From the NCBI GenBank assembly GCA_017444705.1, contig JAFSWA010000094.1, positions 1 to 5,881 of the forward strand: DNA of 5,881 nt, read 5' to 3'. The stretch's first letter is position 1. The number at the start of each line of letters is the position of its first letter. Shown in pieces: positions 1 to 5,881 of this stretch. The DNA comes from a bacterium. GTDB lineage: Bacteria; Cyanobacteriota; Vampirovibrionia; Gastranaerophilales; Gastranaerophilaceae. The position numbers and the translations under genes were made by a program. The notes below the pieces were generated by a model, which was not told the DNA's origin, did not search any database, and saw only the letters and a list, made by a program, of their open reading frames with translations.

Positions 1-48
1 GAGGACATAAAAATTGCCAAATCTAAAATATCTGATATTCTTGAATAA
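1..48 (+). CDS. Possible C-terminal end of an upstream gene (partial, 15 codons)
   Basis: The first reading frame is open from the left edge and ends in TAA at 46-48. It encodes the tail EDIKIAKSKISDILE, an amphipathic, helix-like C-terminus of ordinary composition. The other two + frames hit stops within the first 33 bases. The tail is too short to assign a family or function. It points the same way as the large fusion gene that follows, but the 124-base gap makes tight translational coupling unlikely. This could also be non-coding sequence that happens to be open, so confidence is modest. Confidence 0.4.
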   Translation, partial: EDIKIAKSKISDILE

Positions 49-172
49 CGAGGTTTATCTGATGCCATACAAATTATTATAACAATTTTTTTTAATAATG
101 CTAATTCCTTTATATTTTGCAATATACTTGCAGGTTAATTTAAACAAATATAAAATAAATATGGAGGATATT
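49..172 (+). other. Intergenic leader upstream of the fusion gene
   Basis: This A/T-rich gap contains a T8 run (86-93) and a weak -10-like TATAAC (78-83) without a recognisable -35 box at the right distance. A short AT-only inverted repeat, ATTATTA (73-79) with TAATAAT (93-99), flanks the T run, but the T run lies in the loop, so it is not a normal intrinsic terminator. A promoter for the downstream gene may lie here but cannot be pinned down. Confidence 0.35.
163..167 (+). promoter_or_regulatory. Shine-Dalgarno site that sets the fusion-gene start
   Basis: GGAGG lies five bases before the ATG at 173, an ideal ribosome binding site. It decides between three in-frame ATGs. The one at 98 has no Shine-Dalgarno sequence, and the one at 161 overlaps the GGAGG itself. 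Starting at 173 also removes a 25-residue extension that is not part of the MFS fold. Confidence 0.85.
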
Positions 173-3100
173 ATGGAACTAATAAAAAGAAAACTCGGTC
201 CGCTTGGGAATATAGAATTTGATAAACTTTTTATCGGACAAATACTTTCTCATTTCGCCGATGCGATTTTACAGTTTTTACTTGTTGCTATTTTAATAAA
301 AATGTTAGGAAACGCAGGAAAATCAATAGCTATAATGTTTTTTACATTTTTATTACCGCAATTTTTATTAAGCCCTTTTTCAGGTGCATTTTGTGACAGA
401 ATTTCAAGAAAATTGATTTTATCTTTAAGTTGTTTATTTAGAGCAATCGCAGTTATTTGTTTAATATTTTGTATTCAAAACCTTAATATAGGTTTGATTT
501 ATCTGTTTTCTTTTATTTTCGGAACAGGAGCCGCATTTTTCTATCCTGCAAAAATGTCTGCCGTTACTAATGTTGTTAAAAGTTCTCAATTAAAATTTGC
601 AAACGCAATGACCTCAGCAATAGGTTCAATTGCACTTTTGTTCGGTGCCATTTTATCAAAATATCTTATTGCATATGGAGAAATAAAAGCCTTTGGTACT
701 ATTGCCGTAATGTATTTTATTGCATTCTTATTAACAGGATTTATTAATTTTATTATTCCTCAAAACTATTTTGTCAAAAAATCAGGAACTCCTGATGCGA
801 TTATTGCATTAAAATATTTACAAAAACATAGAAAAGTATTTCATATCGTAGGATTATTAATTTGTTTACAATTTATAGTTGCAGTATTTTCAAACAGTTT
901 AAACGCATTAATAACCGATTATTACAGACTTAGCTTTGATACTTTAACATATTTAAGAACAATGCTCGGGATTGGTATTATTTCGGGTATGGCTTTGACT
1001 ATTTACTTTGCAAGGATGATGCGAATACCGCATCTTTTTGCAACAGGTTTTATTGTTTTGTGTATAGCTCTGATTACGGCACCTCTTTGCAAGAGTATTT
1101 CAAGTGCTTGGTTTTGGCTTGTTCCGATAGGGATAGCAGATGCAGTAGTTCTTGTAATGCTTGATACGATTTTGCAAAAAGTTACTCCTGACAGAGTAAG
1201 GGGTAAGATTTTCGGTTTACAGTTAACCTTGACAACCCTTAGTTTTCTGACAGGCACAGCAATTGTAGCTAACATCATAGGAATTATAGACCCGTTAAAT
1301 GTTTTCAGAGGGATTGCTGTTTTGTCATTCTTTATGGCAGCAGGTATTCTTATTGTTGATAAATCATTCAGGTATTTCTTACTTAAAGCTACATTAGGAC
1401 ACATATTTTTATTATTATTTGATTATAAAATTGAGGGAGCGGAAAATATTCCGGCAAAAGGGAAAGTTATACTTGCGGGAAATCATACCGGACATCTTGA
1501 CCCGTTTATAATTCAAATGGCTACTAAGCGTCAACTTTGGTTTGTAACAGGTCCGGGAGCATTTCAAAAACCGATAATTAAACATCTTCTAAAATATTTT
1601 AATGTTCTGCCTTTAAAATTCGGGAATGGGCTTGAAGCAATAGAAAATGCCGAACGAAAACTCAATGCCGGCGAAGCGGTAATAATTTTTCCGGAAGGGA
1701 AATTTACTCATGACGGGAATTTATGCAAATTTAATCGGGGAGTCGGTATTATGGCGAAAGCCACAAATACAAAGATTGTACCGTTTGCCATAAAAGGCGG
1801 TTTTGAATCTTGGGGAGAAACAAGAAAACTGCCTAAACTCTTTAATACGATTATTATTCAATTTGGACAGCCAATTACGGATTTTGAAAAAGACGAAAAA
1901 GAAATAGCATATGAGCTTCAAAAGCAAGTTAATTTCATGAAAAAATCATTGGAACGCAGGGCTTTTTATAAGATTAATCACAAACTGCATTCAAACTTTT
2001 TGGATTTAATGCAGGAAAAAAGTGATATTTACGGTCAGGTTAAAGCTCTTTCATTAAAAACAAAAGACGGATATGAAGCGTTAAGTTATGTAGAAATATC
2101 AAGAAAATCCAAAAAATTTGCAAACCATCTTATTGAGACAGTCGGAATAAACAGAGGCGACAGAATTGCGATTTTGTGTGAATCAAGACCGGAATTTGCA
2201 ATAGGTATGTTCAGCTCAATTCAGACAGGTGCAATTACGGTTCCGCTTGATGTAAAACTGACAGTCAGCGAACACTCTCACATTCTGAATGACTGCAAAC
2301 CGAAATTACTGCTTTGTTCAAGCCATTATCTTGAACACGCAATTGAAGTTAAAAATAATGTGGATTCAATTGAAAATATTTTCGTATTAGATGACGAAGA
2401 AAGAGAACATAATGAAATCCAAAACGTTTCATCACTTGATGCCGACATAGAAAAAGACATTGGACGTCCACGCTCGCTTGATGAAACGGCACTAATTGTT
2501 TATACTTCCGGAACAACAGGAAACCCGAAAGGAGTAATGATTAGTTTCGGAAATATCTACTCACAACTCAGAGATTTTGAATATATGTTTAAACTTACTA
2601 ACGATAACACTCTGCTTTCTATATTACCTTTAAATCATTTGTTGGAACTTGATTGCGGATTCTTCGGAATGCTTTACATGGGGGCAAAAGTTGTTTATAT
2701 TAAGTCTTTAAACCCGAAAGAATTAACATCTGTAATGAAAGAAAAGGGTATAACAAATATGATTGTTGTCCCGTTAGTTGCAAAAATGTTGAAAAACAGC
2801 GTCGAAAAACAGATTAAAAAACAATCTCAAACTACACAAAAAGTCTTTAATCTTCTGTATAAAATTGCAAAATATCTTCCGAGAAATGCAAGAAGATTAA
2901 TGTTTAAATCAATAATAGACGGTCTTGGCGGAAAACTCGAATGTTTTATATGCGGCGGGGCTCCATTGGAGGACAGTGTTGCGGAATTTTTTGAAAGAAT
3001 AGGAATTCCTGTTTTTCAGGGTTATGGCTTAACAGAAACATCTCCGACAATTTCTACAAACAGATACGGGTATTCAAAACTCGGTACAGTCGGACAGCCG

Positions 3101-3643
3101 CTGCCCTCAGTCAAAGTCAAAATTGCAGAAAACGGTGAAATTCTTGCAACAGGACCTAATGTAATGCAAGGTTACTATAATAAACCTGATATGACAAAAG
3201 AGGTTATTGATGAGGATGGCTGGTTTCATACAGGCGATATAGGGGAAATCGATAATCAGGGATTTATTAAGATTACCGGCAGAATAAAAAATATGATAGT
3301 TCTTGGCGGAGGTAAGAAGATTTTTCCCGAAGAAGTTGAAGCTGTTTTGGAAAATTCAAAATTAATAAAAGAAGTCTGTGTAATGTCATTAATTATAAAA
3401 TCAGGTAATAAAAAGGGTACGGAAGAAGTTGGTGCTATAATTACTCCTACTGATGATTTATTAAACAAAACAGACGAACAAATTCAAGAGATTTTGGAAA
3501 AAGAGGTAAAAGATTTATCAGAAAAGAATCTTGCTCCGTACAAAACCCCTACCGTAGTAGTTCTTCACCGCGAAGAATTACCAAAAACTTCAACAAGAAA
3601 AGTTAAAAGAAATGAATTAAAAAGTTGGTATGAAAGCTTATAG
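173..3643 (+). CDS. Fused LplT-like MFS transporter / 2-acyl-GPE acyltransferase / acyl-ACP synthetase
   Basis: This 1156-residue inner-membrane protein has three domains. Residues about 12-415 are a hydrophobic, multi-helix MFS domain of LplT type, with motif A around G71-D75-R79-K80 and the segment FYPAKMSAV at 123-131. Residues about 416-590 are a PlsC-like acyltransferase with NHTGHLD (437-443; catalytic His438 and Asp443) and the acceptor-binding FPEGK (506-510). Residues about 600-1156 are an AMP-forming acyl ligase with the P-loop YTSGTTGNPKG (777-787), GYGLTET (950-956), GWFHTGD (1016-1022) and the C-terminal lysine in PKTSTRK (K1143). All motifs look intact. In E. coli, LplT flips lysophospholipids inward, and Aas activates a fatty acid onto ACP and re-acylates 2-acyl-glycerophosphoethanolamine. 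Here both are one chain, an arrangement known in other bacteria. Whether the carrier is ACP or CoA cannot be read from the sequence. The start was chosen by the GGAGG five bases upstream. Confidence 0.9.
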   Translation: MELIKRKLGPLGNIEFDKLFIGQILSHFADAILQFLLVAILIKMLGNAGKSIAIMFFTFLLPQFLLSPFSGAFCDRISRKLILSLSCLFRAIAVICLIFCIQNLNIGLIYLFSFIFGTGAAFFYPAKMSAVTNVVKSSQLKFANAMTSAIGSIALLFGAILSKYLIAYGEIKAFGTIAVMYFIAFLLTGFINFIIPQNYFVKKSGTPDAIIALKYLQKHRKVFHIVGLLICLQFIVAVFSNSLNALITDYYRLSFDTLTYLRTMLGIGIISGMALTIYFARMMRIPHLFATGFIVLCIALITAPLCKSISSAWFWLVPIGIADAVVLVMLDTILQKVTPDRVRGKIFGLQLTLTTLSFLTGTAIVANIIGIIDPLNVFRGIAVLSFFMAAGILIVDKSFRYFLLKATLGHIFLLLFDYKIEGAENIPAKGKVILAGNHTGHLDPFIIQMATKRQLWFVTGPGAFQKPIIKHLLKYFNVLPLKFGNGLEAIENAERKLNAGEAVIIFPEGKFTHDGNLCKFNRGVGIMAKATNTKIVPFAIKGGFESWGETRKLPKLFNTIIIQFGQPITDFEKDEKEIAYELQKQVNFMKKSLERRAFYKINHKLHSNFLDLMQEKSDIYGQVKALSLKTKDGYEALSYVEISRKSKKFANHLIETVGINRGDRIAILCESRPEFAIGMFSSIQTGAITVPLDVKLTVSEHSHILNDCKPKLLLCSSHYLEHAIEVKNNVDSIENIFVLDDEEREHNEIQNVSSLDADIEKDIGRPRSLDETALIVYTSGTTGNPKGVMISFGNIYSQLRDFEYMFKLTNDNTLLSILPLNHLLELDCGFFGMLYMGAKVVYIKSLNPKELTSVMKEKGITNMIVVPLVAKMLKNSVEKQIKKQSQTTQKVFNLLYKIAKYLPRNARRLMFKSIIDGLGGKLECFICGGAPLEDSVAEFFERIGIPVFQGYGLTETSPTISTNRYGYSKLGTVGQPLPSVKVKIAENGEILATGPNVMQGYYNKPDMTKEVIDEDGWFHTGDIGEIDNQGFIKITGRIKNMIVLGGGKKIFPEEVEAVLENSKLIKEVCVMSLIIKSGNKKGTEEVGAIITPTDDLLNKTDEQIQEILEKEVKDLSEKNLAPYKTPTVVVLHREELPKTSTRKVKRNELKSWYESL

Positions 3644-3645
3644 AA

Positions 3646-4869
3646 CTATTTAGGCATTAAAACTTGTACGGTTTCACCGGATATTCTGTTAAACACTTCA
3701 TTGTATGCCCAAAATTCACCTGCGGACATATGAGGATTCCTGCCTATTCTTATACCGTATGGCTGAATACGACTCATATTTTCCTGCCCAAAAATGGTTA
3801 TAAATCTATCTCTTAAAAATTCATAATCAGATTGTTGTGCTTCTCTTAAATATGCACAACAATTACCGAATCTTCTTCCTATTAAGACACTGTTGCCTGT
3901 TTCTCTTGAGTAAGGTTCGGCAATTTTTGCTATATCATCAAGAACTTTTTTATCAACCTCTTTTTGGAAATAAATCGTAATGGGGTCATGTCTTTTTGCC
4001 CAACCCTCAAAATATCCGGGGGTTTTATAAGAACCTTGCACCTCTTGAACATGAGTTGTTAAATATTCATCTAACTTTCTTATCAACTCTTTATCTGGTC
4101 TGACATTTAAAGAAACTCTTTCTTTTGTTTTACCCTCTATTAATCCTATCGGGATACGATAATCCCAATCGCCTGCTTGAGGATTATGACTGATTCTGAT
4201 TTTAGCTGTCGGAACATCAGTAAATTGTGCTATTGTTCTGTCACCAAGTTCGGGATAATTTCCACGTCGTATAGAATCATACATTTTCTCTTTTGCATAA
4301 TCAATATTCTGTAAAAATAAGGTATTGATTTTTCCGTTATCATCAATTTTTATTTGGTTTGCTCTCACACCGGGAAGTTTTGCGAGTTCTTCTAATGCTT
4401 TTTGTCTTTGGGCAATAACTTCCGCATCAGATATTTTTATTGATTGACTTGACGGTGAAGCTGAGGGTGCTGACGGTTTTGAAGGTTTTGTCGGTACCGT
4501 CGGCTTTGGAGTCGGAGTTGGTGAGGTCGGCTTCGGAGCAGTTGTCGGTACAGTCGGCTTTGGTGTTGAAGTCGGAGAAGGTTTTGGCTTTTTCTTTATT
4601 AAATTGTCAACAAAATTTTTAATCCTGTTACCGAAAGTACCTCTTTTTGCTAAAAAAAATAAAGCCGTTAATGTACCTAAAATTCCTACAACACTTGCGA
4701 TAATAATTCCTTTTTTACTGCTTTGTTTTTTATTGCTGACAAAAGAATCATTAATCGACATACTTGTTGACAAGCCTTTTGAAACATTTCCTGCCGACAT
4801 ATTATCAAAGTACAAACTGCTCCAAGGGAGAAAAGTTTGACCATTCTTTTTTACACTGACATCTGACAT
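3646..4869 (-). CDS. Membrane-anchored Pro/Thr-linker protein with HopA1-like C-terminal domain (tentative)
   Basis: The protein has 407 residues and no confident family. In order: a Ser/Asn-rich leader (1-46) with no signal peptide; a Lys cluster (47-53); one hydrophobic helix (about 54-74); a basic stretch (75-97, including KKKPKP); a Pro/Thr/Ser/Lys linker (93-142) with an 18-residue repeat; a likely helix (147-165); and a mixed alpha/beta domain to the end. Within that domain, RVSLNVRPD (251-259), SYKTPGYF (280-287), DPITIYF (295-301) and a following helix-Gly segment to GRRFGNCC (331-338) follow the order I remember for HopA1-family effectors. That family is distantly related to OspF/SpvC phosphothreonine lyases and includes domains from lanthipeptide-type pathways. 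The match is by eye only. The His of SpvC-type lyases is not evident, while K282 is a candidate active-site lysine. Topology is ambiguous because both helix flanks are basic. Other options are a cell-surface or toxin-like domain. The gene is convergent with the fusion gene and divergent from the photolyase. The ATG start was chosen by AGGAAG five bases upstream. Confidence 0.8.
   Translation of the reverse strand: MSDVSVKKNGQTFLPWSSLYFDNMSAGNVSKGLSTSMSINDSFVSNKKQSSKKGIIIASVVGILGTLTALFFLAKRGTFGNRIKNFVDNLIKKKPKPSPTSTPKPTVPTTAPKPTSPTPTPKPTVPTKPSKPSAPSASPSSQSIKISDAEVIAQRQKALEELAKLPGVRANQIKIDDNGKINTLFLQNIDYAKEKMYDSIRRGNYPELGDRTIAQFTDVPTAKIRISHNPQAGDWDYRIPIGLIEGKTKERVSLNVRPDKELIRKLDEYLTTHVQEVQGSYKTPGYFEGWAKRHDPITIYFQKEVDKKVLDDIAKIAEPYSRETGNSVLIGRRFGNCCAYLREAQQSDYEFLRDRFITIFGQENMSRIQPYGIRIGRNPHMSAGEFWAYNEVFNRISGETVQVLMPK
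4444..4593 (-). repeat. Pro/Thr/Ser/Lys-rich linker with imperfect 54-bp tandem repeat
   Basis: This stretch encodes residues 93-142 of the anchored protein, made almost only of Pro, Thr, Ser, Lys and a few Ala and Val. The unit starting PKPTVPT occurs twice, 18 codons apart. On the + strand, 4490-4509 and 4544-4563 agree at 19 of 20 bases. Such low-complexity segments usually act as stiff, extended spacers that hold a domain away from a membrane or wall. Local G/C content is visibly higher than in the flanks because of the Pro codons. Repeat number could vary between strains. Confidence 0.8.
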
Positions 4870-4874
4870 TACCA

Positions 4875-4880
4875 CTTCCT
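4875..4880 (-). promoter_or_regulatory. Shine-Dalgarno site of the anchored-protein gene
   Basis: Read on the - strand this is AGGAAG, five bases before the ATG at 4869-4867. An in-frame GTG at 4875-4873 overlaps this site, so it cannot be the start served by it. The ATG is preferred and shortens the protein by two residues. Confidence 0.75.
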
Positions 4881-5036
4881 ATTCATTTTATAAAAAACAG
4901 GTAAAATAAATAAATTGCGTTTTATAAACTATTCTTTAATAAATTTTAACATTTTGTCATTTAGTACAGGAGTTACATTGCGACTAATTTCTGCAATATA
5001 CATGAAATAAGTAAAGATTGGGAACTTTTACAGTGA

Positions 5037-5053
5037 TTAATAAAAAATATTAA
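5037..5053. repeat. Short inverted repeat in the divergent intergenic region
   Basis: TTAATA (5037-5042) and TATTAA (5048-5053) are perfect inverted copies around an A5 centre (43-47). The dyad lies 73 bases before the photolyase start, a plausible place for a regulator site. It is made only of A and T in an A/T-rich region, so chance is a serious alternative. Confidence 0.25.
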
Positions 5054-5125
5054 CTCTAAAATAAATACATAAATTTAACCCATTTTGAGAATGTAATTTT
5101 AGAAAAAGTTTTTTAATATTCAAAA

Positions 5126-5881
5126 ATGGAAAGAATTATAAAAAATACTCTTTTAAATTATTTACCTGACAGTTTTGAAACAGAAAACATTATAAATGCT
5201 GCAAGGATTTATGATATAAATAATTATTCCGTTAAAATAGGAAATATTGTCTATCTTTGTGAAAGAGAAATCAGGACAAAGGACAATTTTGCTCTTCAAT
5301 TTGCTCTGCAAAAAAGCAAAGAATTGAATTTGCCGCTTAAAATTATTCATCCGAAAATTAATTATGATTTTTTCCCAAAGCAAAATTTTATTGATAAACA
5401 ACTAAAACAAGCTCAAAAACTTTTTCAAAACTTGAATTTGTCATTTGAGATAAAGAATAAAACTCCTTATGAAATAATTAAAAACACAAATCCCGCAATA
5501 TTAATTATTGATTTTAACCCGATTTTAAAAAGAGATTATTTGAAAAATATTGATTGTAAAATTTATGAAATTGATGGGCATAATATTATTCCGGCAAGAT
5601 TTATTTCAAATAAACAAGAATATTCTGCTGCAACTTTACGAAGAAAAATATACTTTAATATCTACCCTTTTTTAACCGAATATGATAATTTTATATCAGA
5701 AAAAGTCGAAGCGGATTATATATTGGAAGATTTTATAAAAAATAAACTGCTATTTTATTCGGAACTAAAAAATAATCCTTGTGCGAATGTAACATCGGGT
5801 TTATCGAAATACTTAAACTTAGGGTTTATATCAAGTCAAAGAGTCGCTATTGAAGTAATAAAATCCGATACAACAAAAGGC
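5126..5881 (+). CDS. Class II CPD deoxyribodipyrimidine photolyase, N-terminal 252 residues (cut by window end)
   Basis: The frame is open from ATG 5126 to the window edge. Class II photolyases use FADH- and blue/near-UV light to split cyclobutane pyrimidine dimers in DNA. The N-terminal alpha/beta antenna domain is recognisable from IVYLCEREIRTKDNFAL (41-57), the counterpart of the usual YWMxRDQRxxDNxAL. Next come the strand-loop IIDFNPILKRDYL (127-139) and the class-specific EIDGHNIIPARFISNKQEYS (148-167), matching the family's VDAHNIVPVWxAS-type block. LSKYLNLGFISSQR (226-239) corresponds to the LSPYLHFGQISAQR motif that opens the FAD-binding helical domain. Family members are roughly 430-470 residues, so about 200 residues, including most of the FAD pocket and the electron-transfer tryptophans, lie beyond the edge. 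An in-frame TAA at 5114-5116 rules out an earlier ATG. No Shine-Dalgarno sequence precedes the ATG, unlike the other two genes. Whether the gene is intact cannot be judged here. Confidence 0.88.
   Translation, partial: MERIIKNTLLNYLPDSFETENIINAARIYDINNYSVKIGNIVYLCEREIRTKDNFALQFALQKSKELNLPLKIIHPKINYDFFPKQNFIDKQLKQAQKLFQNLNLSFEIKNKTPYEIIKNTNPAILIIDFNPILKRDYLKNIDCKIYEIDGHNIIPARFISNKQEYSAATLRRKIYFNIYPFLTEYDNFISEKVEADYILEDFIKNKLLFYSELKNNPCANVTSGLSKYLNLGFISSQRVAIEVIKSDTTKG

Larger units (their letters stand above)
4870..5125. other. Divergent A/T-rich intergenic region
   Basis: This 256-base region lies between two divergent genes and must carry promoters for both. No pair of -35 and -10 boxes is convincing. 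Isolated near-matches on the + strand are TTGTCA (4954-4959), TTGAGA (5085-5090) and TGTAAT (5092-5097); TATAAA occurs on the - strand at 4926-4921 and 4892-4887. None sits with correct spacing to a partner. There is a 6-base perfect inverted repeat at 5037-5053 and a weak hairpin at 5011-5031. No open frame of note was seen. Confidence 0.5.

Noticed and set aside
73..99. Intrinsic terminator after the left-edge gene
   Set aside because: The stem is only A/T pairs and the T run lies in the loop, not after the stem.
98..172. Upstream in-frame ATGs at 98 and 161 as starts of the fusion protein
   Set aside because: Neither has a ribosome binding site; the GGAGG at 163-167 is spaced five bases from ATG 173, and the extra 25 residues do not resemble the MFS N-terminus.
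1003..1404. Open frame of 133 codons on the - strand
   Set aside because: It lies wholly inside the MFS-coding part of the fusion gene, has no domain signature, and is a shadow of that gene's codon bias.
1721..1927. Open frame of 68 codons on the - strand
   Set aside because: It lies inside the acyltransferase-coding part, on the opposite strand to intact catalytic motifs, with no independent support.
3256..3468. Open frame of 70 codons on the - strand
   Set aside because: It overlaps the conserved C-terminal ligase motifs on the other strand and has low-complexity composition.
3646..4593. TonB-like energy transducer reading of the anchored protein (N-terminal helix plus Pro-rich linker)
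   Set aside because: The layout is superficially TonB-like, but the C-terminal domain is much longer than a TonB CTD and shows none of its motifs that I could see.
4440..4840. Two + strand open frames opposite the Pro-rich linker and membrane helix
   Set aside because: They are antisense readings of the repeat and helix. Their apparent Val/Leu/Ser repeats are a by-product of the Pro/Thr codons, and no ribosome sites were seen.
4873..4875. GTG start for the anchored protein
   Set aside because: It overlaps the AGGAAG ribosome site; the ATG two codons downstream has ideal spacing.
5011..5031. Hairpin GTAAAG / CTTTTAC
   Set aside because: It needs a bulge, has mostly A/T pairs, and no T run follows, so there is no evidence of function.
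5162..5401. Open frame of 79 codons on the - strand
   Set aside because: It is antisense to the recognisable photolyase antenna domain.

Overview
The window is AT-rich DNA, with A/T-ending codons favoured and long A/T runs between genes, from an apparently low-GC bacterium. It holds two complete genes, one gene cut off by the right edge, and possibly the last few codons of another gene at the left edge. The lineage cannot be fixed from the sequence alone. My best guess is an uncultured, host-associated low-GC lineage, for example the non-photosynthetic Cyanobacteriota (Gastranaerophilales/Melainabacteria). It rests on composition and on the Ser/Asn-rich leader, Lys cluster and single membrane helix of the middle gene, which resembles proteins I associate with that group. 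Treat it as a weak inference.

Layout. Positions 1-48 may be the C-terminal end of an upstream gene. A gap of 124 bases follows. Next, on the + strand, is a 1156-residue three-domain protein (173-3643) that fuses an LplT-like MFS lysophospholipid transporter, a PlsC-type acyltransferase and an AMP-forming acyl-ACP/acyl-CoA synthetase. It amounts to a one-polypeptide lysophospholipid import and re-acylation machine. Its stop codon is only two bases from that of a convergent - strand gene (3646-4869). That gene encodes a 407-residue protein with one transmembrane helix, a Pro/Thr/Ser/Lys-rich linker with an internal 18-residue repeat, and a C-terminal globular domain. By eye, the C-terminal domain resembles the HopA1 family of type III effectors and lanthipeptide-type lyases. 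An A/T-rich intergenic stretch (4870-5125) separates this gene from a divergent + strand gene (5126 to the window end). The latter encodes the first 252 residues of a class II (microbial/eukaryotic type) CPD DNA photolyase.

The three main genes do not form one obvious pathway. The first serves envelope phospholipid repair, the third serves light-driven DNA repair, and the middle one is the novel element: a probable membrane-tethered enzyme or effector-like protein. No tRNA, rRNA, CRISPR, insertion sequence or convincing intrinsic terminator was found.
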